Under the pieces are notes generated by a model that ran no database searches, was not told the DNA's origin, and saw only the letters and a program-made list of their open reading frames with translations. A program made the translations under genes and the position numbers. A stretch of 64,000 nt of DNA, from the NCBI GenBank assembly GCA_958009055.1, contig OY253655.1:310001-374000 (forward strand), written 5' to 3'. This DNA comes from Choricystis sp. odSpoLacu1 (lineage: Eukaryota > Chlorophyta > Trebouxiophyceae). Of this stretch, positions 11,040 to 21,652 are shown piece after piece. Position 1 is the stretch's first letter. Every line of letters begins with the position of its first letter.

Positions 11040-12319
11040 ATGGCGGACGACGACGGTGGCGGCGCCTACCTGGTGCCCATGACGTGCGTGCTGTCTTGGG
11101 GAGGGAGAGGGTGGGGAGAGTGGGAGCGTTGGCATTGGCGCGCGATGCGCACGCTGCCCGCCTTAGAATTGGTCCCCGCCTCGGCTGCCAGTTGCCGCTG
11201 CTCGCTGCGCGTGGTTGGGGCACACCACAGGAAGAGAGCGAGCGAGAGAGCGGACGAAATGCCTCACCAAACCACCACCCCCCTCATCTCCTCAGCCGCC
11301 CGCTGCACCCGCCCCGCCAACCCACCGCCCCGCCCGCCGCGCCGTCCCCCAAGCGGACCCCTCGGCCCCGGCCACGCGGCACCACCACCATCGCCTCCCT
11401 GGGGCCACGCGCCGCCCTGGCGTCGCTGACGGTGTGGCTGGACGCTTCCCTCGTCACCCACCCGACAGGGCACGCCCTGCTGCCCGCCCTGGCCGCGGCG
11501 GGCCTGCCCCACGCCGTGTCGCGCGACCCCCACCCGCTGGCAGACGCGCTAAGCGTGCGCACGGTCCTGTTTTCGCGGGGAGGAGGAGGAGGAGGAAGGG
11601 AGCGGGAGACTGACGCCAACAAGTCTTCTTCTTCCTCCTCTCGCGTCCCTTTTGTTCTTGCCTGCCTCACCGCCTCCGACTACGTGTCCGCCGTCGACGC
11701 AGGCACCGGCTTGGAGGCTCTAGCCATTGCCACCGCCACCGCCCACCCGGGCGCCACCCTGGGCGTGGTGGTGGAAGGTTTAGATGCTCACCTCTCGTCG
11801 CGCGAGCGCGCAGACGCGCGCGCGGGCGTCGCGCCGTCACAAGGCGGCTTTGTGCGCCGCCGCTACGACGGCGCCGACGCGGCGGTCGCGATTCGCCTGC
11901 CCGGCGTGCGTCTCACCCTGGTCCCAGACGCGGTGGCTGCCGCGGAGCACGCGGTGGGGTTGGCCAAAGCTCTCGCGGTGCAGCCTTTTAAGAAGCGGGG
12001 CGATTTCGTAACGGATTTTGATGGCGACTCCGCTGCAGCGCGCACCCTGCTGGCCAGTGTTACTGGTGAGTCACGCCCTGTCATCGTGGCAGCGCGTGCA
12101 CTGGCCCGCGTCCCTGGTGTCGGCCCGTCCGCCGCGCTGGCGGTGGCACGGCAGTGGGGGTGTCTGGGCGCGTTGATGCAAGCAGCAACGGATGACGCGA
12201 CCACCCTCACAACCACGATCGCAGGCTTGCGGGCTGGGCGCGCGCGCGTGGGGCCCGCCACCGCGGCGCGGGTGGTGGCCATGTTGACCGTCGACGATGG
12301 CGACGCGGTGGTCGAGTGA
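11040..12319 (+). CDS. EME1-like ERCC4/HhH2 nuclease subunit (putative)
   Basis: Exons 11040-11083 and 11296-12319 join in phase and give about 355 residues. The C-terminal 100 residues have the shape of the XPF/MUS81/EME1 family: a helix AVGLAKALAVQPF, then a double helix-hairpin-helix with AARALARVPGVGPSAALAVAR and a second hairpin near [18 protein letters not shown]. The N-terminal half would be the ERCC4-like nuclease fold (TVWLDASLV, LGVVVEGLDAHL). The catalytic GDxnERKxxxD motif of MUS81 and XPF is missing, as expected for the non-catalytic EME1 partner in Holliday-junction cleavage. A Gly/Arg/Ser insertion at 11578-11650 looks like an in-frame relic intron. EME1 is the best guess; FAAP24-like is an alternative. 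Confidence 0.5.
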
Positions 12320-12429
12320 AGCGGGGGTTGGTGTTTTCAGTTTTGTGTTTCGTTCACAGCTTCTCTTCTGTGTTTTTTGTTTTTACAGCCACCACCAGAA
12401 AAAAAAACACACACGCCTTCCACTCCCTA

Positions 12430-15400
12430 TTAAACACCCGCCCTGTCCGCCTCCGCCACCAGCGCCTCCAGCTCCCCCCGCACCGTGGCGCTGAATTCGG
12501 CGACCAGTGGCGCGACCACTGTCGGCCGCGCGGCCGCGCCCGCCGCCAGCCCGCGCGCCGCCGCCACGCGCACGGGGGGGGGGGCGCTAGGGTCGGCTGC
12601 AGCGGCAGCCAGGGCAGCGGCGGCGGCAGGGGCGGAGGCGTCGGCGGGGTGGGTGCCGGGGGGAGTGGCGACGATCGAGGCAAACAGCGCCATCACGGGC
12701 TCGCTTTCCCCCGGGTCCCCCGTTAAACCAGGCCCCAACGGCGGCAACAGCTTCAACAGGCCGTCCACGATGGCGTCCACTGGGACGGCGCCAGCGGGTA
12801 GAGAGGTGGCGAGGCGGGCCAGCGCCCCGGCCGCGTTGTCGCGCGCGCCAGCGTCGGCGGCGCTATCACCCGCCAATGCCCCCAGCGCGTCCAGCAGGGG
12901 GCGCGCGGATGGAGCAAAGGCAGCAGGAGCAGCCGCGGCAGCCGCCCCTAACGCATACGCCGCGTTGCGGCGGGACGCGTCCGACTGGGCGCGCAGTTCG
13001 CGCAGCAGGGCGGGGGCGGCTTTTTCGGCGACGGCAGCTCCATGACCACCAATCGCGATCAACACGTCCGCCAGCGCGCCCGCGGCCGCCGCCCGCACGT
13101 CAGGGGGTTGGCCGGCGCGCAGGCGGGACAGCAGGGCTTCGGCGCCGCCTTTGGGGGCGAGGAAGGAGGGGGTGAAGGCGTCGGCGCCGAGCGCGCGCTG
13201 CGAGCGAGGGCAGCACGTCGGCTGCAGCACCCACCAACAGTTCACCGTCATCGCCCGCGTCGTCGTCGTCGTCGACGCCACCATCCGAGTCGTCGTCGCT
13301 GTCGTCGCCGTCCACGGCCTGGGCGCGGGCGGCGTCGTTCAGAATGGCGACCGCGGCGGCGGCCAGGGCGGGGGCGCAGGGTGCGGCCGCGGCGCCCAGA
13401 GCGTCCACCGCGTCCGCCGCGGCTGCCGCTGCGGCCGCCGCCGCTGCCGCATCCGGGTCGCACTCCATGGCGGACGCAAGCAGGGTCAGGGCGGCGGCGG
13501 CGAGCTCGGTGACGCCGGGGGGCGGGGGGGCGCCGGGGCGGGTCGGCGGCCCCCCGGCCGCCGCCCCCGCCCTCACAATCTCGCCGATGGCGGCGTAGGC
13601 CGCCTCCCGCAGGTCGTCGTGGTAGTGGCGCGCCGCGGCACGCAGGCCGGCGAGGGAGGCGGCGGCGTGGGGGGCAAAGGACGCGCCGGCAGCAGCCGCG
13701 TACGCGCCGAGCGCGGTGGCAGCCGCCGCTTTTTCATCCAGCACACCCGTGCGCACGGCCAGCCGGTCGTCGTCATCCGTGTCCTCGTCATCCTCGTCGT
13801 CCTCTGTGTCGGACGCGATGGAGGTGGAGGCGGCACCCGGGGAGGGGCCGGCGGAGGCGTCGTCGGCGTCTGTGCCGCCGCCACACCCGTCGTCCGCCGC
13901 GAGTGACGCCAGCGCGGCCGCCACCACTGAATCCAGCAAAGGAGCCACCCCCGTCCCCACCAACGTGGCCACATTGGACAGGGCGCCGTGCGTGTATTCA
14001 CGCAGGGCGGCGTCGTCGATGGCAAAGCCTGTCAACATGGCGGGCACCATCTCCGCGAGCAGTGGGGCCGCCCCCTCCCGCCCCAGGGTGGCCGTCACCA
14101 CACCCGCCGCCTCGGTGGCGCGCGCCCGCACGCGCAGGGCGTCGGTGCCGGCGTCGGGGCCGGCCGCCATGAAGCGGGAGATGGGGGGAAGGACGGAGGG
14201 CGCGTGGGGTGCAAAGGCAGCGCCCGCAGTGGCAGCCGCGGACGCCACCACCCCCAGCGCCGCGTGAGCAGCGTCTGCATCGCCCTGGGTCAAGACGCAG
14301 GCCAGTGCGGGGACGAGGGAGGGCAGGGAGGAGGTGACGGTCGGGTCGTTTTCGTCGGCTGCGTCCATCATCACCTCCAGCGCGTACAGCGCCTGCTCCA
14401 CCGCCGTCCCAGTCGGCGCCAGAGCCAGCAGGTGCAGCAACGCGGGCAGGGCGGACGCCAGGTGGGCGTTCATCTCGGGTTGGCAGTGTTCTGCCAGCTG
14501 GCCCAAGGCAAACGCGGCCTGGCCCCTCACTCCGGGGGCCGGGTCGCGCAGGCAGGTGCCGACGACGGCGAGGGCGGGGTCGAGCGACTTTTTCAGGGCG
14601 TCGGCGCAACCTTCTGCGACGACCAGGATGGCGACGGCAGCGCCGCGGCGGGTGCGCGCGTCTGGGGACGTCGACGCAGACGCCGCCCACTCCAGCGCAG
14701 TGGGCAGGATATGCTTGGTGGGAATGTTGAGGCACAGCACGTCCAAGCATTGAGCCGCCAGGGTGGACAGGGGGACGTCGTCGCCATCGCCGTCCGAATC
14801 GTCCGAGGGCAAATCCGCAGGCCCCGCGGGCCCCGGGGGCGCCCACACCGGCGGCTCCGCCAGCAGGGCGCACAGCGTGGCCACGATGGAGGGGACGGCA
14901 CCCGACTTGGCCAGGGGCTTGGCGCGGCCCCGGGCGAGGGCCTCGAGAATGACCAAAGGCGCGCCGCGCGCGGTGGGGGGCGCGCTCTTATCGCTCGCCT
15001 TGCCGCAGCACCAAGCCACCGCGTCGGCCAGGGGCACGCCCAGGCCGCCGGGGGAGGTGACCCCTTCCGCAATGTCGGCCGCCACGTCGCAGGCGGCACC
15101 AAAGGCTTCCGCGTCGGGGGGGGTGGAGGCAAGGAGGCGTTCAGCGGCGGCCAGGACGTCCCGCCACGCCGCGGCCACAGCACTTCCCGCCTCCCCGTCT
15201 GGCGCCTCCATGGCGATGGAGGCCAGCAGGGCCAGGGCGGCGCCCACCACGCGGGAGGATGGGTCGGCCAGAGCGGAGCGCGCGGCGGCAGCGAGCGCTG
15301 GGAGGTGGGGGGTGAGCGCGTCGGCTGCAGTGGCCACCAGTTGAGCCAGCACGTCCAGCGCCGCCTCCCGCACGCCGGCATCGGGGGAGGAGACCGCGCC

Positions 15401-15790
15401 TTGAGCCCACGTGAACAGGCCCGGCCAGTCGCCGCGCGGCAGGGCGGCCCGCCCCGCGGCCGCGGCGGCCGACGCGGCGGCGCGGCGCACGCGCTGGTCT
15501 GGGTCACGCTCGAGCGCGCCCAGCAGGGAGCCCGTGACGGCGTCGCGATCAGGCGCACTCAGCTTGGCCCAATTTCTGGAGACACACTTTTTGAGCAGGG
15601 TGAACGCCATCTGGCGCACGTGGCCATCAGGCGCTCCCGTCCCCACCGCCGCCAACGGAGCAGCTCCACCCACCGCCTTGACAGCGGCTGCCGCCGTCTT
15701 CTCGGCGTCCACGCGGGGGCCTGGGTCGGGGGACAGGCAGGCCGCCAGGGCGGTCGCCAGGGCGGCGGCGTCGGGGGAGAGGGAGGTCAT
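12430..15790 (-). CDS. IPO4: Importin beta family karyopherin, importin-4-like
   Basis: A HEAT-repeat nuclear import receptor of about 1120 residues with no intron seen. The N-terminus has the importin-beta pattern: VRQMAFTLLKKCVSRNWAKL, where homologs place the NxRxxA-type segment, then GALERDPDQRVRRAAA. Repeats follow through the chain (FALGQLAEHCQPEMNAHLAS, ALYALEVMMDAADENDP), then the acidic loops DTEDDEDDEDTDDDD and DDSDDDSDGGVDDDDDA typical of importin-4. The final 260 residues (FTPSFLAPKGGAEAL, NAAYALGAAAAA) sit in another frame. The break is within about 13185-13205, in a GC-dinucleotide stretch inside a conserved segment, so it is a sequence error or a real frameshift rather than an intron. 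Importin-4 carries histones H3/H4 and ribosomal proteins in other eukaryotes. It is tail to tail with the EME1-like gene and lies just downstream of COX16 on the same strand. Confidence 0.85.
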
Positions 15791-15830
15791 TTTGATGTTG
15801 TTGTGTTTTTGAGCAGAGTTTCTCTTCTCT

Positions 15831-16339
15831 TCACCGTTCCCAGCGCGGGATCGGCTTGTTGTCGTAGTCAGCGGCGTCTATGCGCAGCTTGTGGGACAGG
15901 CGCTGAGAGAGGTGGTGGAGTGTGGCGTGAGGGGAGAGTGTGGGTCAGAGAGCGCGGAGAGGGTGGGTCAGAGAGCGCCAACGGCCGCGTGCGCGTCGAT
16001 GAGGGATCCTCCTTTTTTTCTCTTCCTCTCCTCTCTCCTCTCTCTCACCTCTGCCTCTGCCTCCAAGTCCAGGGCGTTGGTGCCGGTCGGCCCCAGCTCC
16101 AGCGCCCGCTTGTGGGCGGACTGAGAGAGAAAGGAGGGGAGAGGGAGGACGTGAGTGCGGCACCTCCACGAGTCGGCCTCGGTTCCCTTTCCTTCCCCAC
16201 CATCCACAACACTCACCCGAACCTCGAGTTTGCCGCTCTGCAAGTGCACAAGGCCCGCGAAGCCGGCCGTCACCAGGGCCAGCACGGGCGCGCCGTGTGT
16301 CAGCAGCTTGGAGCGCGCGCGGGCCGCCGCTGGGGGCAT
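15831..16339 (-). CDS. COX16: Cytochrome c oxidase assembly protein COX16
   Basis: A small mitochondrial inner-membrane factor that helps build complex IV around COX2. Exons 16339-16217, 16120-16049 and 15902-15831 give 88 residues. After a basic N-terminus there is one membrane span (GAPVLALVTAGFAGLVHL), then a polar segment with RALELGPTGTNALDLEAEAE and the family C-terminus RIDAADYDNKPIPRWER, which matches the D-[IL]-x-x-x-[DN]-Y-D-x-K-x-[IV]-P-R pattern of plant COX16. All three exon joins keep phase. The start codon is 211 bases from that of SerRS on the other strand. Short length and divergent middle make this slightly less than certain. Confidence 0.72.
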
Positions 16340-16550
16340 GCAGCGGGGGGGGGGGGGTGGCGTCCGAGAAAGGTCGGGCTCCGTGTGGGTTGGACACAGC
16401 ACAGTCAGTGGCCAAAACACGCAGTGCTGTCGGACCAGAGACCGGGCGAATCGGGAAGAAGAGTGTGCGACCGACCGCTCTCGCTTCACACAGAAAAAAC
16501 GTTTTTGTGTGTGGGTGTGGCGTGTTCCACTTCCTCGGCCACCACTCACC

Positions 16551-18306
16551 ATGCCCATCGACGTCAACCTGCTGCGCGAGGGTGCGTGTGCTGGCGGGCG
16601 CGCGAGATGTGGGAGGGCGTGTGTTTTTTTCCGGCACAGATTCGCGATCGGTGGGAGGCGGCCGACCCATCCCCCCACCCTCCCCACCCTCATCCACACA
16701 GCCAAGGGCGGCGACCTCGCCGCCGTGCGCACCTCCCAGGCCGCCCGCTTCGCCAACCCGGCCACCGTGGACAGAGTGGTGGAGCTGGATGAAAAGTGGC
16801 GTGAAGCCAAAGCCGAGGCGGAGACGCTCCAGATGGAGTTCAACAAGGTCGTCAAAGAGATTGGCACGCTGCGCAAGGTGAGAGAGGTGGTGTGTGTGTG
16901 TGGATTGTGGGCACGGTGAGAGGGGGACATACAGAGAAGTGTCATCGAAACGCTCTCACGCCCCCTCTTCCCTTTCCCTCCCTGCAGGCCAAACAAGACA
17001 CCACCGCCCTCCAGGAACAGACCAAGACCATGAAAGCCGCCATCGCGGCCGCCTCCTCCGCCGCCGCGGACTCTGAAGCCGCCCGCGACGCCGCCCTAGG
17101 CGCGATCGGCAACATTGTCCACCCGTCGGTCCCCGTTTCCGCTGACGAAGCCAACAATGCGGTCGTCCGCACGTGGGGCGACGCCGGCCCCCCGCCGGGC
17201 GCGGGACACAACCACGTTACCCTGGTCAACCTGCTGGACATCGCGGACACGGAGGCGGGGGCCGCGGTGGCGGGGTCGCGCGGCTACTTTTTGAAGGGGG
17301 AGGGCGTGCTGCTCAACCAGGCGCTCATCCAGGCTGCGCTGGCTGCCGGCGTCGCCGCGGGCGCCACGCCCATCCAGACCCCCTACTTCATGGTGAAAGA
17401 CGCCATGGCGGCCGTCGCCCAGCTGTCCCAGTTTGATGAGGAGCTGTATGTGGTTGGGCCTGGCGCGCAGAAAGGGGGGAACGAGGGGGCGGGGGCGGGC
17501 GATGCGCCGCCCGCTGCCGACAAGGGCGAGGAGGACAAGTACCTCATCGCCACGTCGGAGCAGCCGCTGTGCGCCATGCACCGGGGCAAGTGGTGAGTTC
17601 TTTGTTTGGGTGGGGGGTGGGGGGATGGATGGAGGGAGAGAGTGAGAGTTTTGAGCGTCGTCGTTTTTCCAACCCCTCCCTTTCACCACTCAGGTTTGAG
17701 GAGCGCGACCTCCCCCTCCGCTACATCGGCTACTCCACCTGCTTCCGCAAGGAGGCCGGCTCCCACGGCCGCGACACCCTCGGCATCTTCCGGGTGCACC
17801 AGTTTGAAAAGGTTGAACAGTTTGTTGTGACGACTTCCCGCGGCGACGCGTCCTGGGAGGCTCTCGACACCATGCTCGCCACAGCGGAATCCTTCTACCA
17901 ATCCCTGGGCCTCCCCTACCGCGTCGTCAACATCGTGTCGGGTGAACTCAACAACGCGGCCGCCAAAAAGTATGACCTGGAGGCCTGGTTTCCTGCAGGC
18001 CAGGCGTACCGCGAACTGGTCTCTGCCTCGAATTGCACAGACTACCAAGCCCGCGCAGTCGAGGCCCGCCTGCGGGCGCCGCCCGCGGCACCCGGGGAAG
18101 CCCCCAAAAAAGAGTACGTCCACATGCTCAACTCCACGCTGGCGGCGACGGAGAGGGCGCTGTGCTGCGTGCTGGAGAATTATCAAACGGCCGACGGCGT
18201 GCGCATTCCCGAGGCGTTGGCGCGCCACATGCCGGGGGGGATCGACTTCATTCCGTTTCGCAAGAAAGTGGACGCGAAGGGAAAGTATTTGCCGCTGGAC
18301 GCGTGA
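16551..18306 (+). CDS. SARS1: Seryl-tRNA synthetase, cytosolic
   Basis: Class II synthetase that charges tRNA-Ser, and tRNA-Sec where present. Exons 16551-16581, 16702-16877, 16988-17592 and 17694-18306 give 474 residues. The N-terminus [10 protein letters not shown] is typical of the cytosolic enzyme. A two-helix coiled-coil tRNA-binding arm occupies about residues 25-105 ([29 protein letters not shown]). The catalytic domain has motif 1 near [16 protein letters not shown], the [12 protein letters not shown] segment, motif 2 around [20 protein letters not shown] with [12 protein letters not shown], and motif 3 close to the end, just before [16 protein letters not shown]. No transit peptide is present. 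It shares a 211-base divergent promoter with COX16. Confidence 0.95.
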
Positions 18307-18430
18307 CAATGGGGAGAGACAGTGGGGTGTGTGGGTGGGTGGGGGTGTCTGAAAAAAACAAAAGCAGAGAGTGAAACCAACAAAAAAACCACGTGCGCGC
18401 CCTCCTTGCCAGTCTCTCTCTCTCGCACAT

Positions 18431-19258
18431 TCACTCCTCGGCGCCTCCATGCCCCTTGGCCCACGCCACGCCGTCGGCCAACGCTTCAAACTGGCCGCGC
18501 GCCGCCTCTGCGACTGCGGCCAGCCCCCGCTCCAGCCAGGCGACCCGGGACTCCAGGGCGGCCACCCGGGCGTCTGTGTCAGCCACGGTGGCGTCAGGTG
18601 GTGGTGGTTGCGCGTGTGGCGCGGCCTCTGGAGATGGCGCGCGCGACCGCGTCGCTGCGCGCGCTGTGCCTCCCTCCACCAGCTGCTCCGCCGCCGCCGC
18701 CACGTCGGCCAGGGTGGCCACGCGCGAGGTCGCCATGGCGGCCACGCGCGCGCTCCAGGCGGCATCCACGGCGTCGTCTGAGGTGGCGGAGCGTAGGGCT
18801 GCCAGGGAGGCGGCGAGAGCGGCGGGGGTCGCGGCCGCGGCCGCGCGCGCGTGCCACGCGTCCCGCACGGACGCCAGCCAGGAGCGGGAGAGAGCGCCTG
18901 GGGTTTCTGCGAGAGATTTCTCCGCCGCCAGCACAGGGCAGGCGGGAGGCGGGGTGGGGTGGCGAGGCGGAGGGGACGGCGTGCGGCGGCGTTGGGACCC
19001 GCCCGCGCCCCGGGTCAGGGTCTCGGGGTCGCCTGAAGACACTAAGGCTGTGGTGGCGAGCGCTTCGAGCGCTTGAGAGGGGGGGCGAGCGCCGGGCACG
19101 TGGCGCGGGGTGGGGCGTGAGGTGTCGTCGTCTGAGTGGCGGAAAAGAGAGGGGTGGGTTGGTCGTGGCAGCGAGAGACCTGGGGCCCTGCCGCCGCCAC
19201 CGAAGGCCAGGGTTTGGAGCTCACCCTCGGAGGAGGAGAACGACAGGGCGCGCTTCAT
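18431..19258 (-). CDS. Unrecognised protein with a C-terminal coiled coil
   Basis: An open frame of 275 residues from ATG 19258. The N-terminus (MKRALSFSSSEGELQTLAFG) is Ser-rich and followed by a Pro/Arg/Ser region, probably disordered and phosphorylated. Residues about 120-200 are Ala-rich helix (SWLASVRDAWHARAAAA). The last 50 residues form a heptad-like coiled coil (DTDARVAALESRVAWLERG). I see no known domain. The frame ends 124 bases from the SerRS stop and its start is 167 bases from the DUF3429 gene start on the other strand. Function unknown. Confidence 0.55.
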   Translation of the reverse strand: MKRALSFSSSEGELQTLAFGGGGRAPGLSLPRPTHPSLFRHSDDDTSRPTPRHVPGARPPSQALEALATTALVSSGDPETLTRGAGGSQRRRTPSPPPRHPTPPPACPVLAAEKSLAETPGALSRSWLASVRDAWHARAAAAATPAALAASLAALRSATSDDAVDAAWSARVAAMATSRVATLADVAAAAEQLVEGGTARAATRSRAPSPEAAPHAQPPPPDATVADTDARVAALESRVAWLERGLAAVAEAARGQFEALADGVAWAKGHGGAEE

Positions 19259-19425
19259 GGTGTCGGTGCGGGAGGAGGGGTGGGGTGGGTTCGTGCGGGC
19301 GTGGGCGAAGAAAAAAACGCTCGCTTCTGAACACTCTCTTTCGTCGTTTTTCAGAGAAGCATTGCCGTCGCTCTGCGTCGGCGCAGGCACGTGCTTCCCC
19401 TCCACACTGCCTCCCGCACAGCGTC

Positions 19426-20109
19426 ATGGTGCGTCTCTCTGTTGCTGTGCCAGCTTGAGCGCGGCTCAAGCACTCACGCAGCTCACGCATCCGTTTTTCA
19501 ATGCCCCTCCCGACGTCGGGGCAACACACCGACCCCTCCCTCTCTCTCACACCGACCGCACCCGCTTGCCACACAACCCTCACATCCACACCCACACAGG
19601 CCTCATCCACAGCTCGCGTCCCCCCCCCTGGCCAAGCTGCTGGGGTACGCGGGCGCGATCCCGTTCCTCGCCCTCACCCCCCAAGTCACCCCCCTCCTCC
19701 CTCCCGACCTGGCTGCCGCCGCCCCCACCCTCCACGTCGGCTACGGCGTGTCAATAGCCTCCTTCCTTGGCGGCATCACTGGGGCCTGGCCGCGTGTGGT
19801 GCCACGTTCACGCCCGCCGCGGCTGCGTCGGTGGCGGCGTCTCCGTCGGCCGCGCGCGCGGTGACCGCCACCCGCTACCTGTGGTCGGTCGCCCCCTGCC
19901 TGATGGCGTGGCCAGCGGTTGCTCTCGCCCCGGCCACTGGAGCCGCCCTGGCGGCGTCCGCGCCGGGGGCGGCGGCCGTGGTGGATGCCTCCTTTGCGGC
20001 GCGGGGACTGCTGCCTCTGTGGATGCCCGCCCTTCGGTGGCCGCTGTCTGCGGCCGCGGTCATTGGGCTGACGGCGCGAGCGGCGGCGGGGGAGGAGGAG
20101 AAGGCGTGA
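19426..20109 (+). CDS. DUF3429 / TMEM69-like multi-pass membrane protein
   Basis: The family is a small inner-membrane protein of unknown function in bacteria and mitochondria. The conserved core is visible: KLLGYAGAIPFLALTPQV, then LHVGYGVSIASFLGGI, then HWGL, then YLWSVAPCLMAWPAVAL and LLPLWMPALRWPLSA, with about four or five membrane spans in roughly 166 residues. The first part and the rest lie in different frames. The switch is at about 19780-19787, between the Gly-Gly-Ile and His-Trp-Gly that are adjacent in the family; one extra base there would restore the conserved sequence. Upstream, the best model puts only the ATG at 19426-19428 in the first coding exon, followed by a GTGCGT donor and an acceptor at 19612, which is in phase. 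The start is therefore tentative. Confidence 0.65.
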
Positions 20110-20171
20110 TTTGTGTTTTGTGTAGAGCTGCTGCTGGCGACCATACGGAAAGACGGAGGGGGTTCGAGGAG

Positions 20172-20194
20172 AAAAAAACGCGCGCGCGTTTTTT
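20172..20194. repeat. Palindrome A7-(CG)5-T6 upstream of CKS1
   Basis: An alternating CG core of ten bases is flanked by A and T runs, a perfect inverted repeat over 22 bases. It lies 68 bases before the CKS1 start, in the 152 bases between the DUF3429 stop and CKS1. Confidence 0.6.
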
Positions 20195-20216
20195 CGGGCT
20201 TCACTCTCCGCGCGGT

Positions 20217-20224
20217 TTTGGCGC
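20217..20224 (+). promoter_or_regulatory. E2F-type site TTTGGCGC upstream of CKS1
   Basis: The octamer matches the E2F/DP consensus TTTSSCGC and lies 38 bases before the CKS1 ATG. E2F sites control cell-cycle genes in plants and algae, and CKS1 is a plausible target. A single match in GC-rich DNA is weak evidence. Confidence 0.35.
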
Positions 20225-20261
20225 CTCTCCCTTCCCCGCCCCTCTGCCTCTCCCGCCTACC

Positions 20262-21261
20262 ATGCCGGCCAACCAGATTCAGGTGAGCCTTCTCTCGGCT
20301 TCCCAGGGCGCGGCGGGGGTGTGGGCAGGCGCGCCAGCGCGGGAGAGGGCGGCGCGCACGCGATGCCTGCAATGGGGGGGCCCCTCGCCCTCCCTCCCAC
20401 TCACGCCTCCTCCCCTCCCCCTCCCTCAGTACTCTGAGAAGTACTACGACGACGTGTTCGAGTACAGGTGCGTGGCGCAGGGACAGAGCCAGGAGAGGTG
20501 GCAGGGCGCCCCAAAGCGCGGCCACCACCCATCGGCCCTGTTTCAGAGAGAGAGCGCGCTCTCGGCCTGCCCTCACGCCCCTCCCTTCCCACACCCTCTC
20601 CCCCACACCCACAGGCACGTCGTGCTGCCCCAGGACATTGCGCAGCTGCTGCCCAAAGGCAAACTGTTGAGCGAGGTGCGTGCGTGTGGAGAGGAGGGGA
20701 GGGGGCGCGCTCTGTTTTTTTTTCTCCTCTGTGTGCAGAGACGCCCCCCCGATCGACACCCCCCTGCGACGCGACCGCGGGCCTGAGCCCCGCCCTCGCC
20801 CCCGGCTGACGGTTGACTGCAGCCCTGCGCGTGTCTGGGTGCGGGAGCGGGATACCGCATTGCGCAGGCACAGGAAATCGGGCGCCTTTTTCCCCCACAC
20901 AACACGCATCGCGCCCACGAGAGAACCCCGACGGCCGCGGTCCTTCCCGCTGCTTTCGCTCGTGATTTTCTCTCACACTCCTCCTTTCCCACCCCCACAT
21001 CCCACAGTCCGAGTGGCGCGACATCGGCGTGCAGCAGTCGCGCGGCTGGGTCCACTACGCCATCCACCGCCCCGAGCCGCACGTGAGTCTTTTGGGAAGG
21101 GAAGGGGTGGAGGAAGGAGAGGTGTCGACGCGGCTCTACTCAAACAAACGCACTCCTCTCCCCCCCCCCCACACACACACCAGATCATGCTCTTCCGCCG
21201 GCCCAAAGACTACCAGGCCGCCCAGCCGCTGCAGCCGGCGGCCCAGACGCACGCCCAGTGA
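20262..21261 (+). CDS. CKS1: Cyclin-dependent kinase regulatory subunit CKS1
   Basis: Binds CDKs and guides multisite phosphorylation of cell-cycle substrates, including the APC/C. Five exons (20262-20282, 20430-20467, 20615-20675, 21008-21082, 21184-21261) give 90 residues, the normal CKS length. The whole fold is readable: [20 protein letters not shown], then [20 protein letters not shown], then [14 protein letters not shown]. The hinge HxPEPH that controls strand exchange and the phosphate-binding basic residues are present. The C-terminal tail is Gln/Ala-rich. Four introns in a gene this short make it the most intron-dense here. A second APC/C-linked gene, CDC16, lies 13 kb to the left. 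Confidence 0.95.
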
Positions 21262-21652
21262 GAGGAGAGAGAGAGGGTGTCGCGAAAACACACGTTTTGC
21301 TTTTTGTTCGATAGACTTTTCCTTTCTTTTCACACGCAACGACCCACCCACCGTGTCCTCCCGTTTTTTAGCTTCTTTTTGGGTTTTCTATGGGGAGTCG
21401 CAACCGTGCCTCATAAAAGGCGCACCACCAGCGAGGGGCTCCCCCCGTCTTTTTTTCATTTTCCTTTCTTTTTTTCGGTCGCAACACACCACCTCCCCCA
21501 GAGAGAGAGAGAGAGAGAGAGAGACATCCCCCACGAAACAACACCTCGGGTGCAACACTTTCCACACTTTTCCCCTACAGCAAAAAAAGAAAGAAGAGAG
21601 GTCACAAGCCGTTGGGGTGGGGCGCGCGAAAGAAAACACACCTCTCTCCAAA

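Noticed and set aside
13988..16792. A 934-codon open frame on the plus strand
   Set aside because: It is Gly/Arg/Gln-rich with no domain, lies opposite the importin HEAT repeats and crosses COX16 introns. GC-rich antisense frames stay open by chance.
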